Positions 46,504 through 52,442 of a stretch of DNA of 52,442 bases are shown here, one piece after another; the first letter of the stretch is position 1, and every line of letters starts with the position of its first letter. Both the position numbers and the translations under genes were made by a program. The notes beneath the pieces were generated by a model. The model was not told the DNA's origin and searched no databases. It was given only the letters and a program-made list of their open reading frames with translations. This DNA comes from JBFISM01 sp041608535 (GTDB lineage Bacteria; Actinomycetota; Acidimicrobiia; Spongiisociales; UBA5794), in assembly GCA_041608535.1 (NCBI GenBank), contig JBFISM010000008.1, forward strand, positions 1-52,442, in the 5' to 3' direction.

Positions 46504-47169
46504 TCAGTCGTCGATGATCGCGAAGAACCGGGCAGGGGCACCTTCCGCACCGGTGACGGCCAGAAATGGCGCATAGAAGTCAAAGCGCCGTCCCACCGGA
46601 AGCAGATGCAGACGCGTCAGCTGCTGCATGAGGATGGCGCCGGCGTCACCGACGATGCGGTGGACGTGGAACTCCTCGGGCCGGTAGTCGGGACGCCGGG
46701 CCGCCTGTTCGGAGAAGCAGTCGAAGCCCACCGCCTTGGGAGCATGTGACACCAGCCATTCGGCGGCTGCGGGCTCACACCACGGCGACTCCACGTAGTA
46801 GCGCGGAAAGTCACCCCAGGCTTCGTCCGTCCAGCCCGTGCGAATGAGGATGATGTCTCCGGGCTCGAACGCCGGCGCACGTGCGTCGAGGAGATCCGGC
46901 GTTATGGCGGTGTTCGGCGGAACGTCACCCAGGTCGAGGACAATCGCCGGCCCCGTCACCCGATCGAGCGTGACCGACTCGGCGGTCTCACCATCGCTGC
47001 GGTAGTGCTTGGAGAAGTCGACATGCGAGCCCGAGTGCAGCATGAGATCCACTTTGGTTGCCTGCCACCCGGGCTCCTTGGTGAACACCGTGATGCCGAT
47101 CGGCTGATTGACCGAGGGCGGACTGAAAGTGTGCTCCGAGAGCTCGACGGTCAGATCGACGATGGCCAT
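46504..47169 (-). CDS. cyclase-family protein (kynurenine formamidase-like), cytoplasmic
   Basis: A 221-residue member of the same metal-hydrolase family as the Tat-exported protein near 18.4 kb, but without a signal peptide. The metal motif is HSGSHVDFSKHY, and a conserved FDCFSEQ block follows. The substrate may be an N-formyl amide or lactone. The ATG at 47169 has AAGGAG eight bases upstream. It is divergent from the VOC protein gene. Confidence 0.83.
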   Translation of the reverse strand: MAIVDLTVELSEHTFSPPSVNQPIGITVFTKEPGWQATKVDLMLHSGSHVDFSKHYRSDGETAESVTLDRVTGPAIVLDLGDVPPNTAITPDLLDARAPAFEPGDIILIRTGWTDEAWGDFPRYYVESPWCEPAAAEWLVSHAPKAVGFDCFSEQAARRPDYRPEEFHVHRIVGDAGAILMQQLTRLHLLPVGRRFDFYAPFLAVTGAEGAPARFFAIIDD

Positions 47170-47225
47170 CAACAACATCTCCTTCGCTGTGCGCGGCCAT
47201 CCTGGCATCCCGAGTACTAGCGTCG

Positions 47226-47657
47226 GTGATCGAGCCGACCCGCACCGAGAGCGAAATGAGCGAGTTTCCCACCGACGACATGCCCCTCACCCACATCCTC
47301 GTGGTGCGCGATTTCGAGAGCGCAGTCGGCTGGTACCGAGATGTGCTGGGCGCCACTCTCGATCGTACGTACGGCGGGACGTCCGCCGTCTTCAGCTTCA
47401 CCGGCACCTGGTTGCTCGTCGTGACCGGGGGTGGTCCGACACCCGACAAGCCCACCATCATGTTTGCTCCGCCGGCCGATCCGGACCGGGTCGCTCATGC
47501 GTTCACCATCAAGGTCCCCGACTGCCGGGCGGCGTACGAGACACTGCGGGAACGTGGGGCCGAGTTCCTCACCCCGCCGTACGATCACGGGAGCGAGATC
47601 CGCTGCTTCTTCCGTGACCCCGACGGACACCTCTTCGAGCTGAGCGAGAGCAGGTGA
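47226..47657 (+). CDS. VOC-family (glyoxalase/bleomycin-resistance fold) protein
   Basis: A 143-residue vicinal-oxygen-chelate domain made of two beta-alpha-beta3 units. LTHILVVRDFESAVGWYRDVLG and FFRDPDGHLFELSE are the family marks; the last glutamate is a usual metal ligand. Function is unknown (dioxygenase, isomerase or drug binding are all possible). The start is uncertain: GTG at 47226, or ATG at 47256 which trims ten residues. Neither has a good ribosome site; a TACTAG box lies five bases before the GTG. Confidence 0.82.
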   Translation: MIEPTRTESEMSEFPTDDMPLTHILVVRDFESAVGWYRDVLGATLDRTYGGTSAVFSFTGTWLLVVTGGGPTPDKPTIMFAPPADPDRVAHAFTIKVPDCRAAYETLRERGAEFLTPPYDHGSEIRCFFRDPDGHLFELSESR

Positions 47658-47716
47658 CCACCGCACCCCGGGTTGCGACGCCTGACCGCTGTCCGTTCAG
47701 CCTGGGCCGGAAGCGT

Positions 47717-48604
47717 TCAGCGAGGCGATGAGAACGGGGCATCGACCCGGCCGCTGACCCCGGTGTCGATGGCAACGAGGGAGCCGGGGTGAGCCTGGTT
47801 CGGTGACGGCGTACGGCTGCCACCTGTGGATATCGACGTCACGTACAACGTCTCCAGGTCCGGACCGCCGAAAGCCGGCATCGTCGGCGCCTCCACCGGG
47901 AGAGCGATCGTCCGGTCGAGCTCCCCATCGGGAGTGAAGCGCATCACCGACCACGCCCACACGGCCGCCACCCAGTAACAGCCCTCGGCGTCGACGCACG
48001 CCCCGTCCGGGCTGCCGTTGAACTGCGAGAAATCGATGAAGACAGTCTCGTTGCGTCGCTCGCCGCTCGCTGCGTCGTAGTCATACCGCCAGACCGTGTT
48101 GCACAACGTGTCGGCGAAGTACATGCGACCACGCTCCGGGTCGAACGCGATGCCGTTGGTGACTCCGATCTCGTGACGCACCGTCGTCACCGTGCCATCG
48201 GCCTCGATGCGATGGAGGTGGCCGCTGTGCCGACCGGCCGACACGTCGGCGAACATGGAACCAACCCAATACCTCCCGATGGGGTCGGTCCGGCCGTCGT
48301 TGAGCCGGTTCCCGGTACCCGGCTGCTCGACCTGGATCCACGGCTCCACGCCGCCGGATGCGAAATCGAACCACACCAGCTTGGTCTCCATGGCGATGAG
48401 CAGACGACCCGCCGTGGCCGTTCGCACCATCGACCCGGGCCGGCCCGGCAACGTCCGCCGCTCGTCGCTCCCCGTACCCGGATCGAAACGGTGCACGTTG
48501 CGGCCTTCGATGTCGATCCAGTAGAGGCGATGATCCTCTGGACTCCACAGGGGGCACTCCCCGAGCTTGGCCCCGGCGGCGAGTGCGATGTCGACCTGGG
48601 TCAC
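47717..48604 (-). CDS. SMP-30/gluconolactonase-family protein
   Basis: A 295-residue six-bladed beta-propeller lactonase. The N-terminal LGECPLWSPEDHRLYWIDIEG supplies the first metal glutamate; NRLNDGRTDPIGRYWVGSM and TNGIAFDPERGRMYFADT supply the Asn ligands, and FNGSPDGACVD the Asp. All four metal positions look present, so it is probably an active sugar-lactone or similar hydrolase. The GTG at 48604 overlaps the stop of a 14-codon leader frame. It follows the K+ channel gene on the same strand. Confidence 0.88.
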   Translation of the reverse strand: MTQVDIALAAGAKLGECPLWSPEDHRLYWIDIEGRNVHRFDPGTGSDERRTLPGRPGSMVRTATAGRLLIAMETKLVWFDFASGGVEPWIQVEQPGTGNRLNDGRTDPIGRYWVGSMFADVSAGRHSGHLHRIEADGTVTTVRHEIGVTNGIAFDPERGRMYFADTLCNTVWRYDYDAASGERRNETVFIDFSQFNGSPDGACVDAEGCYWVAAVWAWSVMRFTPDGELDRTIALPVEAPTMPAFGGPDLETLYVTSISTGGSRTPSPNQAHPGSLVAIDTGVSGRVDAPFSSPR

Positions 48605-48645
48605 CGTTCGGTCCCGGGGACGACACGACCCGCAGTGTCGTTCAT
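48601..48645 (-). CDS. possible 14-codon leader peptide
   Basis: A short frame, MNDTAGRVVPGTER, starts 11 nt after the K+ channel stop and its TGA overlaps the GTG of the lactonase gene as GTGA. It could couple translation of the lactonase, which lacks a good ribosome site of its own. It may equally be chance. Confidence 0.2.
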   Translation of the reverse strand: MNDTAGRVVPGTER

Positions 48646-48656
48646 CACACCATCGA

Positions 48657-49679
48657 TCACAGCTTCTCCCCCTCGCTCTCGCGCAGCACGACGAGGCGGT
48701 CGGTCGATTCGATCATGGCTCGCTCCAACTCATCGGGGCGCAGTCGCCGGCCCCCGCGGACGATGGCGACGAGCGTCGCCCCGTGGGGAACCGCCGGACG
48801 CTCGCCAGTCGTGTCGGGCTCGGTCTCGACGAGCTCGAGACCGGTGCCCACATCGAGGAGGTCGTCCAACACTCGGACGGTGGAAGGGGCGTGGGTGGCC
48901 AGACCGAGCATCCGGCCCACGGCGGCCGTGGCGTCGATCACCTGATCGGCGCCCCCTTGACGGAGCAGGTGGAGGTTCTCTTGCTCCCTGCCCCCGGCGA
49001 CGATGTGAGCCTTCGGGTTGCGTTCCCGCACCGTGAGCGTGATCAGAACGGCCGTGTCGTCTCTGTTCGGCGTGATCACCACCGCCCGTGCCCTGTCGAT
49101 GGCCGCCTGATCGAGCACGGCGTTCTGGGCGGCGTCGCCCTGAATCGCCACGAAGCCCTCGCTCGTGGCGCGTTGCACCGCTTCCGAGCTCAGATCGACA
49201 GCAACGATCGACGTGGGATCGACGCCGCGGCGGACGAGGTCGTCGGCGGCGCTCTGCCCGGTGGCTCCAAAGCCGCAGATGACGTAATGATCGTTCACGC
49301 GCTGCCTCCAACGCCGGGTCAGCAGTAGCTGCCGCGACTGATCAGTGAGCACCTCCACCGTGGTGCCGACAACCAGGATGAGAAAGATGATACGAGCCGG
49401 AGTGATGAGCAGGGTGGTCGCCAGCCTCGCCCCGTTGCTGATCGCGGTGATGTCGCCGTATCCGGTCGTGGTGACGGTGACCGATGCGTAATAGATCGCA
49501 TCCAGCAGACTGATTGGATCGCCGGTCACGTCGACATATCCGCTGCGTCCGACCCGGACGACGATCGCAACGAAGATGACCAGCCCAACCGCAAAGCCGA
49601 CACGACGCAGGATCGCGATGAGTGGCGCCGTGGATCGTCGCGGCAGTCTGACCAGGTCGACCCGATGGGAGAGTGCCAT
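48657..49679 (-). CDS. two-TM potassium channel with RCK (TrkA-N) domain
   Basis: A 340-residue K+ channel. TM1 is about 28-44, the selectivity filter TTTGYGD is about 70-76 and TM2 follows. Then comes a Rossmann-type RCK domain starting ICGFGATGQSAADDL, with ribose-binding VAVDLSSEAVQ, and a C-terminal TrkA-C-like part. The layout is that of MthK/Kch-type ligand-gated channels. The ATG at 49679 (or GTG at 49682) has no ribosome site. Probably in one unit with the lactonase gene, though a functional link is not apparent. Confidence 0.87.
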   Translation of the reverse strand: MALSHRVDLVRLPRRSTAPLIAILRRVGFAVGLVIFVAIVVRVGRSGYVDVTGDPISLLDAIYYASVTVTTTGYGDITAISNGARLATTLLITPARIIFLILVVGTTVEVLTDQSRQLLLTRRWRQRVNDHYVICGFGATGQSAADDLVRRGVDPTSIVAVDLSSEAVQRATSEGFVAIQGDAAQNAVLDQAAIDRARAVVITPNRDDTAVLITLTVRERNPKAHIVAGGREQENLHLLRQGGADQVIDATAAVGRMLGLATHAPSTVRVLDDLLDVGTGLELVETEPDTTGERPAVPHGATLVAIVRGGRRLRPDELERAMIESTDRLVVLRESEGEKL

Positions 49680-49803
49680 CACGAAGCAGACGCGGGGCGG
49701 AGCATCCCGACGACGATACTGGTCGTGCGACCGCAGCCGCAGGGTCCCTGGCCGGTCCGGGCTCCAGCGATGCGCGGAGTCGCCGCATCGCAGCGCACAA
49801 AGA

Positions 49804-50283
49804 TCACTGCTGTTGTTGCTGCCGTTGGTGTGCTTCCTGCCCGCTTCGGCGCACGTACACCGGTCGTGGCTGCATGGCGTAGGGATCGAGCGCCGAGCGG
49901 CTCATCGTCACACCGACCTCCAGCCCCCCGGACTCGGCCTCACCGTGGTACACGCCTCGCAATGGCGTCACGTCCTCGTAGTCGCGGCCGTGTGCGATCT
50001 TGACGTGCTGCTCCCCCACTTCCCGTTGGTTGGTCGGGTCGAGGCCCCACCACCCAAAACCGGGCACCGAGATCTGGACCCAGGCATGGGTCGATACGTT
50101 CCCCTCGTCGTCGTCAGGCTGATCGCCCGATGATGCATCGGCGGCGTACACGTAGCCACTCACGTAGCGTGCCGGCACGGCCAAGACGGCGAGGGCCAGA
50201 TGGGCGTAGTCCTGGCAGACGGAGCTGGGATCGGGTGGCCATTCGTAGCTCCGGTGGCTCGCCCGGCGATGTTTGCAGGTCCT
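49804..50283 (-). pseudogene. 5'-truncated transglutaminase-like protein gene
   Basis: The open frame encodes the core and C-terminus of a bacterial transglutaminase-like protease: SYEWPPDPSSVCQDYAHLAL with the catalytic Cys, then VPARYVSGYVYAADASSGD, the catalytic-His block STHAWVQISVPGFGWWGLDP and a glutamine-rich end. Upstream, the frame closes at a TGA (50286-50284) about twelve codons before this core, and no ATG, GTG or TTG lies between the TGA and the Cys. The N-terminal domain of about 140 residues usual for this family is missing, and the loop between Cys and the PARY block is shortened. The only later start (TTG at 50184) would drop the Cys. I call it a decayed gene. Confidence 0.7.
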
Positions 50284-50446
50284 TCACCACGGCTGCCCAG
50301 GCCCCGGGGCGAAATGGGCCGGGCGCGTTACTTCGGATTCATCAGATCTGACCATGCGGGACTTTCCAGGTCGTCAGACGATGGCATCGGTAGGGAAGCG
50401 CAGGTTGGGACGACCTGGGCGGGTACACAGAAATATTGGGGGAAAG

Positions 50447-51595
50447 ATGGTCGACGTGGGGTCGAGGCTGTCGAAGCTGTTCAAGAGAGGCGTGCGTTCT
50501 GCGCGTCTTCACAAGTCCGGGATCGTAGTGACGCTCATCGCGGTTGCGGTTGCGGTTCCGTCTGTGGTGGGTGCATCGTCGCGTTTCATCGACGTGCCGG
50601 ATTCGAACATCTTCCACGACGACATCCAGTGGCTGGCGGAGCACGGCATCACCAAGGGGTGCAACCCGCCGGCGAACACGAAGTTCTGCCCGCAGGATGA
50701 CGTCACCCGCCAGGAGGTGGCGGCGTTCTTCCACCGCTTTGCGAAGTCGCAAGCTGCCGACGCCGGAACGCTGCAGGGTCTGACCCCTGACGATCTCAAG
50801 GGCACCGCTGGTCCCGAGGGTCCCGCCGGCAGTGATGGAACCCCCGGCGAGCAGGGCGCCGTGGGTCCGCAGGGGCCGCAAGGTGAGCAGGGGCCGCAAG
50901 GTGAGCAGGGGCCGCAAGGTGAGCAGGGACCGCAAGGTGAGCAGGGCCCGGCAGGCCCGCAAGGTGAACCGGGTTTGCAAGGACCACGAGGTGAGCCAGG
51001 TTCCCAAGGTGAGCGGGGACTGGCAGGTCCCCGTGGTGAAGAGGGTCCGACCGGTCTCCAAGGTCCGACCGGCCCTCAGGGCGAGCAGGGTCCCCAAGGC
51101 GAGCAGGGTGCCCAAGGTGAGCAGGGCCCCCAAGGTGAGCAGGGTCCGGTCGGCCCGCAGGGTCCCGCAGGACCGCAAGGTGAGCAGGGTCCGGCCGGTG
51201 AGAGCGACGTCGACGGGTACAGCCACGTCGCCACGCCGTCGGTGACGCTGCCGAACTCGGGAGCTGTGGTGGGGATCACCACGGTGTCTATGCCCACGGC
51301 CGGTGCCTATGCGTTGTGGCCCACCGTCACCCTGTTGAACGCCACCGGTGTCGAGGCTCAGGTGGAGTGCACCATCGGTGGGTCGTACTCGTCCCCCACC
51401 GGCGCCTCCAAGGCAGTCGTCCACGTCGGTGCCCGCTCCGGATACGTGCCCTTGAGCTGGTCGGCGGTGGTCACAGTGTCCGAACCGACAACGCTCAGCA
51501 TCGTCTGCCAGGACCGCTCAGGCAAGAACACCGAGCTCGTGGTAACCCGGGCCGAGGTCACCGGGCTCCGCCTCGCCTCGGCTAGCAGCTTCTGA
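50447..51595 (+). CDS. SLH-domain collagen-like cell-surface protein
   Basis: A 382-residue protein. A basic N-terminus and TM/signal helix (about 26-42) are followed by one S-layer-homology motif (46-100, FIDVPDSNIFHDDIQWLAEH). Next come 45 uninterrupted Gly-X-Y triplets (119-253), rich in GPQGEQ, and a C-terminal beta-rich domain of about 128 residues with no motif I recognise. The Gly-X-Y part should form a trimeric collagen-like stalk displaying the C-terminal head. The ATG at 50447 is preceded by GGGGGA. The triplet DNA is built of 18-bp units and may change length by slippage. The gap 50284-50446 upstream holds nothing identifiable beyond debris of the transglutaminase gene. Confidence 0.87.
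   Translation: MVDVGSRLSKLFKRGVRSARLHKSGIVVTLIAVAVAVPSVVGASSRFIDVPDSNIFHDDIQWLAEHGITKGCNPPANTKFCPQDDVTRQEVAAFFHRFAKSQAADAGTLQGLTPDDLKGTAGPEGPAGSDGTPGEQGAVGPQGPQGEQGPQGEQGPQGEQGPQGEQGPAGPQGEPGLQGPRGEPGSQGERGLAGPRGEEGPTGLQGPTGPQGEQGPQGEQGAQGEQGPQGEQGPVGPQGPAGPQGEQGPAGESDVDGYSHVATPSVTLPNSGAVVGITTVSMPTAGAYALWPTVTLLNATGVEAQVECTIGGSYSSPTGASKAVVHVGARSGYVPLSWSAVVTVSEPTTLSIVCQDRSGKNTELVVTRAEVTGLRLASASSF
50879..50950 (+). repeat. four tandem 18-bp units (QGEQGP)
   Basis: Four nearly identical consecutive copies of caaggtgagcaggggccg; the last two differ by one or two bases each. In frame with the collagen-like gene, each adds six residues. Confidence 0.9.
51077..51148 (+). repeat. second block of four diverged 18-bp collagen units
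   Basis: Four more consecutive 18-bp units of the same type (CAR GGY GAG CAG GGN NCN), more diverged in third positions than the first block. Confidence 0.8.
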
Positions 51596-51615
51596 AAGGC
51601 TGCCCCGGGAGGGAA

Positions 51616-51653
51616 TGCCTCGGCAGCGGCGCTCCGGCGCTGCCGCCGAGGCA
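51616..51653. terminator. bidirectional hairpin terminator
   Basis: A long GC-rich inverted repeat: TGCCTCGGC at 51616-51624 pairs with GCCGAGGCA at 51645-51653, with further inner pairing possible. It sits between the convergent collagen-like and secreted-protein genes, so it can serve both. Confidence 0.65.
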
Positions 51654-51669
51654 GATCTCTCACGACGTG

Positions 51670-52122
51670 TCAGGCGAAACAGATCGATCCTTTGCCCGTC
51701 CAAGTGGCGATACCGTTCACCAGGTCGATCCGGCTGGAGGGTGCGAGCTGCATCCTGCCCGAACCGCCTGCGGTGACGAACAGCTTGGACTGCAATGAAT
51801 AGATGCCGTCGTCGGGGTGGACCGGCACCAGGATCAGAATGTCCTCCGTCACGATCGTGCCTTGATCGAACTCGAACACATGGACGCTCGACGTGGGCCC
51901 GGTAGCCCACGCCGATGCCGGCACGGCTTGCGATATCCCGTTCAAGAAGAAATGGGCCGTACCCGAGAAGACACCCGTTGCAGGGTCCATCACAGTGGTT
52001 GCTTTGGCGTTCACCCGGTAGCAGTCCTCCCCGGCCGACGCCGATGCCGGCGCAGCAACCAGGGTGGCCAGGAGAAAGATCGCGCCTAGCGCCGCCCGGC
52101 GACGGATGGATGTGGTGGCCAT
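51670..52122 (-). CDS. secreted protein of unknown function
   Basis: A 150-residue protein with a clear Sec signal: basic MATTSIRRR, hydrophobic core LGAIFLLATLVAA and a cleavage-like ASASA. The mature part of about 120 residues is beta-rich with two cysteines (DCYRVN near the start, SICFA at the end) that could form a disulfide tying the termini together. I recognise no family. The ATG at 52122 has GGAGGGGG upstream. The gap 52123-52251 shows no gene. Confidence 0.75.
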   Translation of the reverse strand: MATTSIRRRAALGAIFLLATLVAAPASASAGEDCYRVNAKATTVMDPATGVFSGTAHFFLNGISQAVPASAWATGPTSSVHVFEFDQGTIVTEDILILVPVHPDDGIYSLQSKLFVTAGGSGRMQLAPSSRIDLVNGIATWTGKGSICFA

Positions 52123-52251
52123 GGCCCCCTCCAGTGCATGCGAGGCGTCGCCCTTCGACGCTCCCACGACACGCTATGTCACCGGGCTTGGACGTCGCTT
52201 GGAAGTCGCGTAGGCGTGTGACGTGGCCAAGGTTGCCGTGTGCTTCTCCCC

Positions 52252-52442
52252 TCACATCACGGCAAGCGTTGTGTTCTCCAGCGTGTGTCCGTAGTAGTTG
52301 CGGAGAGTCACCTTGTGTTCCAGAGCGTCGATGACCTGGGAGGTGAAGTCGATCTCGTAGAGGTGGCGCACGCTGCCCAACCCGCCTGGGCTGAAGACGT
52401 TCACCTCCATCAGCTTGTCTCCGACGATGTCCAGTCCGACGA
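52252..52442 (-). CDS. C-terminal end of an ATP-grasp (glutathione synthetase-like) protein, partial
   Basis: The last 63 codons of a gene running in from the right edge. The visible start GLDIVGDKLMEVNVFSPGGL matches the C-terminal ATP-grasp strand of prokaryotic glutathione-synthetase-like enzymes, where the Glu and Asn bind magnesium-ATP. A further 40 or so residues follow with no motif. The substrate cannot be inferred; in an organism with mycothiol it need not make glutathione. The stop is TGA at 52254-52252. Confidence 0.65.
   Translation of the reverse strand, partial: VGLDIVGDKLMEVNVFSPGGLGSVRHLYEIDFTSQVIDALEHKVTLRNYYGHTLENTTLAVM

Noticed and set aside
50879..51148. possible CRISPR-like array of short direct repeats
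   Set aside because: Units are contiguous 18-mers without spacers and are in frame, encoding Gly-X-Y triplets.

Overview
The window is high-GC DNA from an actinobacterium. It encodes mycothiol synthase (MshD), the phosphatidyl-inositol mannoside genes pgsA-patA-pimA, and several starts of the leaderless type (a TANNNT box 6-7 nt before ATG or GTG). A marine or soil acidimicrobiial lineage (Ilumatobacter-like) is my guess from overall gene content; I could not test it. No rRNA, tRNA, CRISPR array or transposase was seen, and no gene-free stretch exceeds 300 bp.

Layout. 0.1-2.6 kb: acyl-CoA ligase and an enoyl-CoA hydratase-like protein without the usual catalytic glutamates. 2.6-5.1 kb: pgsA-patA-pimA operon. 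5.2-12 kb: citrate synthase, a small membrane protein, an RND/MMPL exporter and thrS. 12-21.8 kb: housekeeping and metabolic singles (zinc-ribbon protein, mshD, patatin-like protein, orphan Flp pilin, TrpB2-like enzyme, dimethylargininase-like enzyme, nnrE, methyltransferase, Tat-exported cyclase-family protein, FMN alpha-hydroxyacid dehydrogenase, HhH protein, TIGR03086 protein). 21.8-27.1 kb: a sugar and sulfate tailoring block (two sulfotransferases, two glycosyltransferases, a polysaccharide deacetylase). 27.1-42.5 kb: a compact NRPS cluster. 42.5-52.4 kb: HupE/UreJ protein, nicotinamidase and nicotinate phosphoribosyltransferase (NAD salvage), small enzymes, a K+ channel, a decayed transglutaminase, a collagen-like SLH protein, a secreted protein and the end of an ATP-grasp gene.

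The NRPS cluster is the most unusual part. One minus-strand operon reads NRPS1 (C-A-T-alpha/beta hydrolase), a Cys-type alpha/beta hydrolase, an acyl-CoA dehydrogenase, a free ACP, NRPS2 (C-A-T), NRPS3 (C-A-T) and a sulfotransferase, most joined by 4-nt overlaps or gaps of about 25 nt. A phosphopantetheinyl transferase is divergent from it. In NRPS2 the adenylation domain, whose specificity code is Asn-type, is interrupted between motifs A8 and A9 by about 340 residues resembling a complete PP-loop ATP pyrophosphatase of the N-acetyl-sugar amidotransferase (WbpG-like) family: a four-Cys finger, an SGGKDST loop and an inner CxxC. That family turns amides into amidines, and relatives make thio-compounds. 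I therefore infer on-line amide modification of a carrier-bound Asn, in a lipopeptide that may also be sulfated and glycosylated. I know of no described NRPS with this insertion, but could not search.
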